A program made the position numbers and the translations under genes. A stretch of 43,695 nt of DNA from Stentor coeruleus (taxonomy: Eukaryota > Ciliophora > Heterotrichea > Heterotrichida > Stentoridae). The notes beneath the pieces were generated by a model. It was not told the origin of the DNA. It searched no databases and saw only the letters and a list, made by a program, of their open reading frames with translations. The stretch is from positions 1-43,695 of the forward strand of contig MPUH01000600.1 of assembly GCA_001970955.1 (NCBI GenBank), read 5' to 3'. Positions 1 to 9,846 of the stretch are shown here, piece after piece; positions within the stretch are counted from its first letter, which is position 1, and every line of letters starts with the position of its first letter.

Positions 1-1000
1 TTGTAAATGTAATACTAACACCTGCTAGGATGGTAAAGTAGATAAGAGGAATCCAGGATATGATTTTTTTCTCGCTATTGTAAATACTGGTGATTTTTCT
101 TTGGATTTCTAGTGATAAGGCTTTGTCTAGGTGACTAATTTCAGGATTATCTTGAAATGAGGACAGGCTACAAGATTTTTCAGGATGATGTGCTTCTATA
201 TTATGATCTATCTCAAAACCATGATCATAATGAATATCAGCATTTTCATTGTCATCATCCTTTTTTTCTTCAAAGTTCAAAGATCTAAGATGTTCCTGCT
301 CAATCCTGATAGTATCTGGCCTTTCATTTGTAGTAAGAATATCTCTTGGCAAAACAGCATTTTCTTTCATTTGTGTCTTTACAGCTGTAGCATTTGATTT
401 TTCATCAATTTGTGGAGCTACTACAGCTGTGGCAACTTTTCCTTCTTTAGCTTCCCTCGCAACCTGTGACTCTTTTTTATACAATATCAAGCTTCTATTA
501 ATAACATCCCATACAAGAACTGAGACTACTATAGTCAATAAACTTAATATTAACCAAGCAGGAAAAGCTGGGTTTATCATAACCCCAATACTAACCCCAA
601 CAAGTATAGGACTGACGATTTGCATAAGAGCATCATAATAAATTAGTGGCTTATCTCTAGTCGGGTGTCTATCTCTAAGTTTTAATACTGTAGCTGTTGC
701 AGTTCCAGAAAAAATAAAAACTTGCGTCATAGCAACACATTGATGAGCATCAAATTTGTGTAAAATGAGCATTAAACTTATTGTCATTGAACTACCACCT
801 ACACCTCCAGCATTTGCTATTGTGGATACAATTATCATAACAAATAAACCAATATATTCAGTAGACCCAAGAGGAAATAAGGATTTATGTTTGCATTCAC
901 CATCGATGCAATGATTTAACTCAAGACATTCATCATCGGTTTTGCATAGTTCTGATGCATAGGATAAGACTGATAAGAGTAAAATTGTTTTGAAAATCAT
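1..1000 (-). CDS. TauE/SafE-family membrane permease, partial (C-terminus beyond window)
   Basis: The reverse strand is open from ATG at 1000 to the window edge (333 codons) with no stop. Residues 1-16 look like a signal peptide (MIFKTILLLSVLSYAS). A short segment with four Cys (19, 25, 31, 36) follows, ending CKHKSLFPLG. A hydrophobic block with the glycine-rich motif NAGGVGGSSMTISLML (about 63-78) matches the GxGGG-type repeat of the TauE/SafE (DUF81) anion exporter family. Three or four membrane segments lie before residue 170. A long acidic, His-rich hydrophilic loop follows (about 175-310), and a new membrane segment starts at the edge. The family is known for sulfite/sulfoacetate export in bacteria; the substrate in ciliates is unknown. 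The start has the TTATAAATG context seen at other genes here. Its 5' flank is shared divergently with the kinesin gene. Confidence 0.8.
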   Translation of the reverse strand, partial: MIFKTILLLSVLSYASELCKTDDECLELNHCIDGECKHKSLFPLGSTEYIGLFVMIIVSTIANAGGVGGSSMTISLMLILHKFDAHQCVAMTQVFIFSGTATATVLKLRDRHPTRDKPLIYYDALMQIVSPILVGVSIGVMINPAFPAWLILSLLTIVVSVLVWDVINRSLILYKKESQVAREAKEGKVATAVVAPQIDEKSNATAVKTQMKENAVLPRDILTTNERPDTIRIEQEHLRSLNFEEKKDDDNENADIHYDHGFEIDHNIEAHHPEKSCSLSSFQDNPEISHLDKALSLEIQRKITSIYNSEKKIISWIPLIYFTILAGVSITFT

Positions 1001-2049
1001 TTATAACAAAGTTTGGATAGAGTTTTATAATGGTTTAAGCAATATTTGTAATGAAAATTTGTGTGTGCTAAGATTATTATGGGGTATTTGGAGGATGTAA
1101 ATTTTTTTTATTTATTTTTTAGATGGAAAATAAAGTGAAGAAAGTTTTTAGGTTTAAAGTTCCTTAAGGGTTAATGTTTTTTTAGATTTTAGCTTAATTT
1201 ATGCTATTTTTGGATTAAAAGATAGGATAATTGTTAAATATTGTTGTGATGGAAAACAAGTTGAATATTATTGTTAGAAAAGATTTTGGGTATGTGGGTT
1301 GTATGCTATTTTTGGATGTTTAAAGTGAGTCGGCTATTTTTGTAAAAAGTTGTTTTATTATAAGCTAATATTTATTTTATCATGTACAAAATTTCAATAT
1401 ATAATAATGTTTTTAAAGTATTTTTGATTTTTTAGCTAGCTTTAAGATTGGATTTTTTACCCTTTTCATCAAGTAAGTCTTGAAAATTGACATAAGCTAT
1501 GGATTCATTCCAAAGAAAGAGATGGAATATTATTATTATAAAATTGTACTTTGATTCTGATACCAATTACATACCTGTACAATTTTACTAAATGTTTGAT
1601 AAAAATCTTAGAATCGTGTTGAATTTATGAAAAGTTTCTTGATTTTGTGAAATTCTAATTTACGATATCAGATTTCATATCTTAAAACTATAAATTCAAC
1701 TAAAATCTTTAGAAATATTAACTAAATTATACTATTTTGATAATAAAAATATACAAGTGTTTGTTTTTATTATTAAACATGATACCTATAATAAATTATA
1801 CTCAAGTATAATTCTAAATAGTTATTCTCCATGAGTTTATATATAAAATCCATGATTATTATTTTTAATAATACAATAAATACATTTATTCAATAATAAA
1901 TATGCATATTTAGTTAATAACTCCACACATAATTTTAACTCATACAAATCATTTATTAACTTCTTATTATCATATAATATTATTAAATTTCTCATTATTT
2001 TATCTAACCTAAAATATTCATACCCATTATGTATCTTAGTCCCTTATAA
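1001..2049. other. Intergenic region between divergent genes (TauE-like and kinesin)
   Basis: No coding frame or RNA is recognisable. The left part is G-rich and C-poor on the + strand, and the right part (about 1680-2049) is C-rich and G-poor. Each half is therefore C-rich on the sense strand of the gene it leads into, as expected for a divergent 5' flank. The sequence just before the kinesin ATG is CCTTATAA. Confidence 0.6.
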
Positions 2050-5012
2050 ATGGAAAACATCTTAGCCAGTGTAAGATTTAAACCAATTCGGGTTAGTAGT
2101 AAAGATCGTTTTACAAAGGTTCAACCAAAGCAAAAACAAAGTTGTTGGAAAATCAACGACTCTAAAAATACAATCGAAAACCTAAAAACAAAGCAAAATA
2201 TTCAATTTGACTATATCTTTGGAGAAGAATCAACAAACATTGAAATTTTCCATCTTCTTATCCTTCCTTATCTTGTATCATCTATGCTCAGTATTGATTT
2301 CACTATTTTTGCCTATGGCCAAACATCTTCTGGTAAAACACATACAATATTCGGTGATGCTAATTCCCCAGGATTAATTCCTCAAACTTTAGAATATTTA
2401 TTTTACTCTACCACAAGTGATTCTCGTAATTTTAAGTTTAAAATTTCATATATTGAAGTTTATAATGAGCAAGTTAATGATCTTCTAAACATTTCAAAAA
2501 AGAATTTAAAAATTAAAGAAACTTTTGATAATAAAATTTATATAGAAGATCTAACTGAGATTTTAGTAGAAAATATAAAACAAGCATATGATATTTTATT
2601 ACTTGGGGAAACAAATAGAAAAAGTTATGAGAATAAAATGAATTTAAATAGCTCAAGATCACATACTATATTTAAAATTACAATTGAAATTATACAAGGA
2701 ATATTTACCCAGATATCACAAATAAATCTTGTTGATTTAGCTGGAAGTGAAGGAATAAGTAAAAGCTGTATTGAGGATGTAAGGAATAGAGAGATAAGCA
2801 GTATAAATAAATCATTATTTTATTTGAACTCGGTTATGGAAAAATTGTCAGGTAATAAAGATATGATAAATTCTATAAATTTTAAAGATTCAATAATAAC
2901 TAGATTGATGAAAAATACACTTATAGGGAAATCAAGATCGATTATTTTATATACTGTAAATATTGATTCTGATAATTATTCTGAGAGTTATAATACTTTA
3001 ATGTTTGGAAGTAGAATTAAAAAAATTAAAAATGATATAGTTATTAATGAAATTATTACAAATAAAAAAGAACTTGAATCACTTGAAGAAAATAATAAAA
3101 GACTATTAAATCAAAGAAATGAGGATGAGATACAGATAATGAATTTAAAAGAAAAAATTGATGATGTTGTGTTGGAAAAACAAAAATTGGAGGAATTTTT
3201 GAAAATTAGGTCGGAGGATTATGATAAAAGGTTAATGATGTTGGAAGATAAAAATATGCAAATTTGGTATTGGATAACCAGTTTACAGGATGAAAATAAG
3301 AAATATCAGGAAGTTGCTATAAAATTGGAATGTGAGAATAGGGATTTGAAAGCAAAATTGGATACTGAAGGTGATAATATTGAAGTTTGTAAAAAAATTA
3401 TGCAAGAAGCTCAAAAGAGAAATAGCAAACTTGAAGAAGAAAGGCAGTTTTTATATAATGATAAGGGGATAAAGGAAAAAATCATATTTGAGTTAATTGA
3501 AGAAACTAAAAGATTGAAAGAAGTGATTTTTATGTTAGAATGCGACCGAGAAGAGATAAACAAACAAAGGATTTTGATGAAAGAAAATTATGATAAACTG
3601 GTTTTTGAATTGGAAAGGAAAGTAAAAGAGCTTCAGGAATGCTTAGAGCAAGAAATACAGCATTCAAAAGAAGCTCTTGAGGAAAAAAATAAAGAAAAGG
3701 AAATTGAAAGCATCCATATAGAAATCACAAAACTTCAAGAAAACCTAAACGAAAAATCCTACGAATTAACCAAATCTGAAAAATCCAATAAACTCTTTCT
3801 TGATAAACAAAAATCCAAAGAAATTTTCATTTCCAAACCAGAAACTGACATCAAAAGCTTAAAAAAATGCGAATTTGAAACCATAAGATTCCAAGAAGAA
3901 CTCAAAGAAAAAGAAAACATTATAGAAATACCCCAAAAAGACTTGAAAAACATAATCATCCAATACAAAGACAAAGAAAAAACCAAAAACTCATTAACCA
4001 ATGATCTAAACTTCCAAACTAAAAGAGTATTTCATCTCGAGCAAATCTTAAACGATCAATTCCAACTAACAAACATCCTTAAACATGATTTAGATTTCTC
4101 AATCTCTACCTGTAATACCCTCAACCAAAAAAACAAAAACCTCATTCTTGAACTTACAAATCTCAACACAAAGTTTTTAAAGAAAAAGAAAATGAACTCA
4201 TCTTAGAACAAATAAAACTTTTAAAAACTGAAACTAATAATATCCAAAAATCCAACGATCAATACAAAATTTTAAAAAATGATCTTGAAATACAAAAAAC
4301 CCAATGTCAATTGAAAGATTCTAAAATTAATAAACTCAAAGTTAAATTACAAGAAATAAAAAGAAAAAACTCAAATAATAAGAATAATCCAAATAAACTT
4401 TCTGAGCTAAATGAAACTATTAGCATACTTGAAGATAAAATTACTTATTCAAAAAATGAATCTGCTAAAACTGCTGCTGATTGTGAGAGGTTAAATTTTG
4501 CTTTGAATAATGCTTTAAAGGATAATAAAAGAATAGCAGAAAAGCTTAAAAGTTCTGAAGAAAAATGTAGGATGCTAGAAAAACAGGTGATAAATAAGAG
4601 AAATTCTTCAGTTTTAATAGATGATTTAATGATAAAAGAGATTAGTGAAAGCGAAAGGTATAGTTTAATGCTACATTTAGCAAATAATAATGATGAACTT
4701 AAGATGATTAAAGAAGATTATGAAATGGAGATTAAAAAAAATCAAGAACTTACTAATGAAATACATGATTTAAAGAAAATATGTAAAAAGTTAGAAAAAA
4801 ATAACACTGAGAAGGAATTGAAGCTTAAGCAATTTGAGAATGAGATCGAGAAAACAAATAAAAATATTGAAAGTTTGTTATCTGAAAGAGAAGGTTATTT
4901 TTATTCTAGAAACAGTTTTATAGAAGAAATAAGGGGATTTGATAAATATGAAAATGTAGTGAAAATGCTTGAAGATGATCAGAAGATATTCGAAATTGAT
5001 GAGGACGAGTAA
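2050..5012 (+). CDS. Kinesin-7 (CENP-E-like) motor protein with a frameshift near 4177
   Basis: An N-terminal kinesin motor of about 325 residues is followed by a long coiled coil. Visible motifs are the P-loop GQTSSGKT (90-97), switch I NLNSSRSH (198-205) and switch II DLAGSE (229-234). GLIPQTLEYLF, SYIEVYNEQVNDLL and SINKSLFYLNSV are typical of N-terminal kinesins and closest in feel to kinesin-7/CENP-E. The first frame stops at 4204-4206, but the frame shifted by one is open from about 4161 through 5012 with the same coiled-coil composition (VFKEKENELILEQIKLLKTE). I read this as one gene broken by a one-base loss in the T run at 4174-4178, which is either a sequence error or a real lesion. 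If repaired it would encode about 987 residues. A 15-nt segment at 3267-3281 fits the intron consensus and may be spliced out in frame. The role would be microtubule transport or chromosome/ciliary movement. Confidence 0.85.
3267..3281 (+). other. Candidate in-frame 15-nt intron inside the kinesin coiled coil
   Basis: GTATTGGATAACCAG starts GTA, has A at position 10 and ends CAG, matching the other introns of this window. It has no stop in the reading frame, so retention is not excluded by the ORF. Removing it deletes aromatic residues (WYWITS region) that are unusual in a coiled coil and leaves MQI-C-LQDENKKYQ. Only cDNA would settle it. Confidence 0.45.
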
Positions 5013-5247
5013 AATTCAAGTTAATAATCCCATAATCTTTTACATTTTTAAAAAGTATTTATTAAATTGAATATCAATTATATACAAACCATAAAGATTC
5101 ATTACAAATTTAACTTCCATACATTTTCTCTTATCCTAAATCTTTAAACCGTCAAAAAACTCCTAAAATTAACTATCATTTTCCTAAAATCTAATTTTAT
5201 CATTAAATCTCATCAAAAAAATTTTTTTCTTATAATCCAAGTATATA

Positions 5248-7452
5248 ATGGATGAAAAGTACACAATCGAAGAGCTTTATCCACACTTATTCCTAAATGA
5301 TCCACGGTCAATGGTAAGTGCAATGTTAAAAGTAGATGAAGAAGCATCGCGAATAAAATCTAGAGCTTTTAACCGGGAAGAACCTCCAAGTCGTCCTTTG
5401 ACAATTGAAGAAAAACAAGCAATCGCTTTTCAATGCATAGAAAATAGTCGCAAACAAGAACGTGAAAAAGCGAAACTTGATCAAGCACGTTCAAGGCAAC
5501 AGAAAATTTTAAGAGAATATGATCCACGTGTAGGTATCGAAGAAAGACATTTAAAAGTACAAGAAAAACGGGATATGAGGAAAAATAAAGCTACAGCTGA
5601 AGAATGCCTTGAACAATTAAGAGCTGAACGTCAAAGGCTTATGGAAGAAATAAACCCGGAAGAACTAGAAAAAGTTAGGGCTGAAGTCAAAAAAGCTGCA
5701 GAAGAAGCGAAACAGAAGGATCTTATGCAAAGAAAAAAAATTAAAGAACTTCAAGATAAAGAAAAAGTTGCTAAACAGAAAGAAATGTTGATGATTGAGA
5801 TGGAAAAAAAACAAAGAGCTTTGATTGCTCATAGGATTGGAGTTTTGGTTAAAGCTTGTAATGTGGTTGTTGTTGGGAAAAGAAAGGAGATGATTGTTTA
5901 TGCGTTTGCTAAGGTGAATGATTATTCAATGACATTAAAAGCTAATACTTTAAAGATTAGCAGAAAATACAGATTTAAAAGGATTATGAGATTTTTTCAT
6001 CTTTGGCATTCAATAGCTTTGAAAATTAAACTAGATGAAGAAACAGCTTATTATCAAGCTGAACAAGAAAAACTCCTTTACCTCTGCCAAATTGCTGATA
6101 AAAACTATGAATTTTGGCTTAAACGTAAATCCTTTGAAGCTCTTGAAAAATATTTAGTAATAATACAAAACGAACGCCAACAAGCTCAAGAAGCACTGAA
6201 CCGTCGTAAAAAACTTGAAAAATTCATGGAATTCGTCAAACTGAGAACTGAAGAAAACCAGCAACTAAAAGAGTCAGAAAAGCCGATTGAAGTTGTTAAA
6301 GAAAAAAAAACTCATAAAAAAGAACCGATTGAAGTAGAAAGGTTGAATAATATAGAGAAAACATTAAAAGAACTTCAGGAAAAGAAACAAAATGAAGATT
6401 TGCAAGAAAAAAAAACTAATTTTAAACAAGATGCTGCTACTGATATGGATTTTCAGTATTTTGCATGTGAAACTCCAGTTCCTAGTGAAAATGCTCCTTC
6501 TAACTCATCACAGATCTCGCCAAGTGTATCACAAAGCCAGAATTCTCCTAGAAATCCAAGTCAAAATATAGAAAAAACTCAGGAGAACTCTATGAGAAAT
6601 AGCCCGAATAGTAAAAAAAACCAAAAACAAAGCAGGGAAATGACTCAAATGGAATTAAGACAAGCTGAAAGGAAAATAAAAAGACAACAATTAGAAGCTA
6701 AATATAAGGAAAAAAAAGAAAAAGAAGAACAGGAGAAGAAAGAAATGGAAATAAAAGCTATTGAAGAAGAAAAAAGAAAAAAAAGAGAGATTTTGGAGAA
6801 AAGGAAACAGGAAGAAAGGGCTAAAAAGGAGATTGAAGAGAAGAAAAAGAAAGAATTTGAGGAAATTAAAGGGAAAATGAGTTTTGCTGCGGAGTTTTAT
6901 AGTAAAAAAGTGGTTAAAAAGATGATTTTAGCGTGGACGGAGTATCATTATAATTGGCAAAGAAGTGTTATTAAAGCTGAAGTTTTTGGTGACAGGGCAT
7001 TAAAGAAAATTTTTTGGAACCTTTTAATTCAAGGAGTCAATGTAATTAAAGAAGAAAATCGTCAAATTGAAATAAAAAGGCTTCAATGGGCTTATGGGCA
7101 ATATTGTCATAGGCTTAAAAAGCGATATTTCAATAAATTTATAGATTTTTATGATACTAGGATCGAAAGAGAACAAGAAATTTTTAAACAGAGGCCGCGA
7201 TTTTTGATTAAAACTGTTTTTGCCAAATGGGTAGATATAATCCCAGAACTTCTTGATGAAAGATATGAGAGAGAAAAGGAAGAAAATGAAATCGTTGCGA
7301 GGTTTAGGTTTAATTTTATGGTACCTAAAGTTATGCAAGGATGGAAAAGCTTTGTTGAAGAGCAAAAAGAAGAAAAACTTAAAGAAATGTTCACTCAAAG
7401 TATGTGGGAAAAGGCCCAGTTATGGCTTGCTGAAGAATCTAATAATTCATAA
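5248..7452 (+). CDS. Coiled-coil protein with SFI1/CCDC191-like tryptophan repeats
   Basis: A 734-residue protein, very rich in Lys and Glu. Residues 60-195 are a charged helical region. Repeats with aromatic/Trp anchors spaced along helices follow: FFHLWHSIALKIK, NYEFWLKRKSFEALEKYL, MILAWTEYHYNWQRS, WAYGQYCHRLKKRYFNKF, VFAKWVDIIPELLDERYE and VMQGWKSFVEEQKEEK. This pattern is known from SFI1 and CCDC191-type proteins, which bind centrin at basal bodies, so a basal-body or cortical role is inferred. A Ser/Pro/Asn-rich linker (about 395-465) separates the two repeat blocks, followed by a strongly charged KEKKEKEEQEKKE helix. It is a single ORF starting GTATATAATGG and ending TAA. It lies 235 nt downstream of the kinesin on the same strand. 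Confidence 0.7.
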   Translation: MDEKYTIEELYPHLFLNDPRSMVSAMLKVDEEASRIKSRAFNREEPPSRPLTIEEKQAIAFQCIENSRKQEREKAKLDQARSRQQKILREYDPRVGIEERHLKVQEKRDMRKNKATAEECLEQLRAERQRLMEEINPEELEKVRAEVKKAAEEAKQKDLMQRKKIKELQDKEKVAKQKEMLMIEMEKKQRALIAHRIGVLVKACNVVVVGKRKEMIVYAFAKVNDYSMTLKANTLKISRKYRFKRIMRFFHLWHSIALKIKLDEETAYYQAEQEKLLYLCQIADKNYEFWLKRKSFEALEKYLVIIQNERQQAQEALNRRKKLEKFMEFVKLRTEENQQLKESEKPIEVVKEKKTHKKEPIEVERLNNIEKTLKELQEKKQNEDLQEKKTNFKQDAATDMDFQYFACETPVPSENAPSNSSQISPSVSQSQNSPRNPSQNIEKTQENSMRNSPNSKKNQKQSREMTQMELRQAERKIKRQQLEAKYKEKKEKEEQEKKEMEIKAIEEEKRKKREILEKRKQEERAKKEIEEKKKKEFEEIKGKMSFAAEFYSKKVVKKMILAWTEYHYNWQRSVIKAEVFGDRALKKIFWNLLIQGVNVIKEENRQIEIKRLQWAYGQYCHRLKKRYFNKFIDFYDTRIEREQEIFKQRPRFLIKTVFAKWVDIIPELLDERYEREKEENEIVARFRFNFMVPKVMQGWKSFVEEQKEEKLKEMFTQSMWEKAQLWLAEESNNS

Positions 7453-7529
7453 TGTCATTATCTAATATTGTGTTTTTTATGAAGATTTTCTATATTATTA
7501 GAGAAAAAATATGGACGTGAACGAACTTT

Positions 7530-7862
7530 TCTAACTAGAGGATACCAGCACCGATCGGAAGGGACGAGTCGCTCCGCCCGGGTCTACTGTGGTTGGGCTC
7601 TGTAGTTCTAGGTAGGAAGGACTATAAAAAGGGAATGGAAAATCGCCTGTGGTCAGGGGAAGCCTGCCTCAAAGACGGTAAGCTGNGGAATGGAAAATCG
7701 CCTGTGGTCAGGGGAAGCCTGCCTCAAAGACGGTAAGCTGTTTAAAGTGTTCCTCAAGTCTGGAGGTCTTAAGGAAACCTGGAGGAGTCGTCAAAGATAC
7801 GATTGTATCTTTTCGACCGGGAGTATCTCAGTCCAAGATACGAGACCGCCATTGCTAGTTAG
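7530..7862. ncRNA. Candidate structured non-coding RNA, family not identified
   Basis: This is an island of roughly balanced base composition in a very AT-rich window, with no convincing protein frame. CTAACTAG (7530-7537) and CTAGTTAG (7855-7862) pair perfectly and could close the molecule. Hairpins inside: 7750-7776 (nine pairs with one C/A mismatch on the + strand that becomes a G-U wobble on the - strand), 7793-7812 (eight perfect pairs, GATT loop) and 7823-7841 (six perfect pairs, seven-base loop). That loop region (CTCAGTCC, 7827-7834) can also pair with GGACGAG (7561-7567) with one bulge. Bases 7632-7685 are repeated after the N at 7686 and are probably single-copy, which would give an RNA of about 278 nt. 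This size fits RNase P or SRP RNA, but I could not match the diagnostic SRP helix-8 or RNase P core elements. The strand is undecided. Confidence 0.5.
7632..7740. repeat. 54-bp perfect direct repeat flanking a single N (assembly artefact)
   Basis: Bases 7632-7685 and 7687-7740 are identical and separated by the N at 7686. Three other Ns in the window have the same arrangement, so this is most likely an unmerged contig overlap inside the candidate RNA gene. Confidence 0.85.
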
Positions 7863-8742
7863 TTTAATTTAATCATTTAGATCATCATCATCTATATTAT
7901 TGCAATATTATATTGGAGAATTTTATAAAAAAAAATTCCTTTCAAGCATGATATATTTTCTAATCAAATTGCATGCTTTTTTAAAAGTAAATTTTAGTTT
8001 ATGATATCTAAATATTATATATACTAAAAGTTTATTTAATTTCTATAAAGTTGACATACTTTTTTTGTATTCACATTGCTAATGATGCTACTGTGAAAAT
8101 TTTTGAATAGAAAAGGTCAAGACTTCCTCCTGTATAGCAGTAAGATTACTATTTGTTTTAATACAAATTATTTAAGTTGAATTTAAATATTTTAAGTAGA
8201 AATCAGTTATAGTTTGATTTGTGTAAGCTACAATTTGATATTTTTCCTCTATACATAAATTAATAAACATAAAAAAGGATAAAGGCTATTATTACAGCAC
8301 ACAATTATTTTTTCTAAAATATGCACCTCAGTCATCTTATCCAAACTTTCATATTACTTTCTCAAAAAAAAAAAAATTAAAACATAATCCCTACCCCTAG
8401 TATTTTTCATCTCCAAACCCAGGGATAACATTCCAAAAAGTTCAATTTCAGCTTATCCAAAAATTTAATATATCCACAATATCTTCACTTATATATTTCC
8501 CTTTATCCCTATAACTTTATCATCAAATCATAGTCTCCTATCATTAAAATAAAATAAAAAATCACAATATATCAAACTTAATCAAAAATGGTACACCCTT
8601 AATTAGTATTAGTTAGGAATTATCGCTTGACTATTGTCCAGCCCTTGTAATACACCCTTAATAATTCTCATACAAAAACTACCTTTAAGCATACCTTCAC
8701 AAAGCCCAACATATAAAAATTTCTTAAGTATTAATATTTATC
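7863..8742. other. Intergenic region, no gene seen
   Basis: AT-rich sequence between the candidate RNA and the 3' end of the first aminotransferase. TACACCCTTAAT occurs twice (8592-8603 and 8651-8662). There is no coding frame, tRNA or recognisable signal. Confidence 0.55.
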
Positions 8743-9846
8743 CTAAGGATTATTAGTTTGGAATGCTTTCATGAATTCAACAAGTTTAACCACACCTTCC
8801 ATTGGCATGCCATTATAAATAGAAGCTCTAAGTCCTCCAACAGACCTATGTCCAGCCAAAGTGCTAAGACCAACTTTTTCAGCTTCATTCAAAAACTTTT
8901 TCTCAATTGCTTCATTTCCTCCTTTTATCAAAAAAGGTACATTCATTTTTGACCTAAAATTTTCATTAACAGGGTTGGTATAATACCCATTAGATTCAGC
9001 AAAAGTGTTATAAAGAAGTGTTGATTTTTGTCTAGCAATTTCAATAAAAGCTTCAAGTCCTCCATTTCTTCTCATATAATCAAAATACAATCCACACATG
9101 TAAATAGGGAAGCAAGGTGGGGTATTATACAAACTATTATTATCAGCAGTTGTTTTCCAATCCATAAGTGATGGGATTATCTTAAGGCTTTTACCAAGAA
9201 GGTCTTCTCTAACTATAACAAAAGCAACACCAGCAGGTCCAGCATTTTTCTGAGCTCCAGCATAAACAACAGCATGTTTTGTGAAGTCAATTGTCTTACT
9301 TAAGAAATTAGAACTCATATCGGCAACAATAGGCAAGTCGCCGATTTTAGCTAGCATTTCTTCTGTCAAATCAAATTCAAGACCATGAATGGTTTCATTA
9401 GCACAATAATGGAAATATGCACCTTCAGGATCAACATTCCAAGTTGCAGGGTCGGGAACTGTTGTGAAGTTTGAAGTTTTACCTGTAGCTACAGTGTTCA
9501 CAGTACAATATTTCGCACCTTCTTGAGCTGCTTTTTCACTCCAAGCACCAGTTATAAGGTAGTTTGCTTTAGTTTTGTCTCCAAGGAGGTTTAAAGCTAC
9601 ACAGGCAAATTGAAGGGTGCCACCACCATGCATCATTAAGATCTTAAAATTATCAGGGATATGAAGTAATTCTTTTAAATCAGCTATTGTCTTATTATGC
9701 ATACTATCAAATGGTTTGCTTCTGTGTGACATTTCAATTATCCCCATTCCAGTTCCATGCCAGTTTAGCATTTCTCTTGCTGCAGTTTCTAAGACTTCAA
9801 CAGGTAGCATTGATGGGCCAGCTGAGAAGTTAAAAATCCTTTCCAT
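8743..9846 (-). CDS. serC/PSAT1: Phosphoserine aminotransferase, copy 1
   Basis: A 367-residue class V PLP-dependent aminotransferase, full length for the family. It converts 3-phosphohydroxypyruvate and glutamate to phosphoserine and 2-oxoglutarate, the second step of serine synthesis. Visible signatures are NFSAGPSMLP at the N-terminus, EMSHRSK (39-44), HGGGTLQF (73-80), Asp176 in VADMSS and the PLP-binding lysine Lys200 in GAQKNAGPAG. The C-terminal GHRSVGGLRASIYN is the phosphate/substrate-binding end. Most family members have QGGG where this copy has HGGG. The start is GGTTTATAAATGG. It lacks a recognisable targeting peptide, so it is probably cytosolic. A paralogue lies 1.6 kb upstream on the same strand. 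Confidence 0.95.
   Translation of the reverse strand: MERIFNFSAGPSMLPVEVLETAAREMLNWHGTGMGIIEMSHRSKPFDSMHNKTIADLKELLHIPDNFKILMMHGGGTLQFACVALNLLGDKTKANYLITGAWSEKAAQEGAKYCTVNTVATGKTSNFTTVPDPATWNVDPEGAYFHYCANETIHGLEFDLTEEMLAKIGDLPIVADMSSNFLSKTIDFTKHAVVYAGAQKNAGPAGVAFVIVREDLLGKSLKIIPSLMDWKTTADNNSLYNTPPCFPIYMCGLYFDYMRRNGGLEAFIEIARQKSTLLYNTFAESNGYYTNPVNENFRSKMNVPFLIKGGNEAIEKKFLNEAEKVGLSTLAGHRSVGGLRASIYNGMPMEGVVKLVEFMKAFQTNNP

Noticed and set aside
249-638. 129-codon + strand ORF
   Set aside because: Antisense to the continuous TauE/SafE-like frame; composition is that of a shadow.
4174-4189. 16-nt GT...AG segment at the kinesin frame break as an intron
   Set aside because: It starts GTT, lacks A at the -6 position in the local pattern, and its removal leads to an immediate TGA.
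7530-7862. Assignment as 5S rRNA, SRP RNA, RNase P RNA or a group I intron
   Set aside because: 5S is about 120 nt and has no match. The SRP helix-8 motif (GGAA loop with AGCAG) is absent. CGGAAGGGACGAG only weakly resembles RNase P CR-I, and there is no room for helix P3. AAGAC-like group I R/S elements do not pair. Left unassigned.
7690-7872. 60-codon ORF within the GC-rich island
   Set aside because: It overlaps the N-flanking duplicate and base-paired stems, has no family resemblance, and is better explained as structured RNA.
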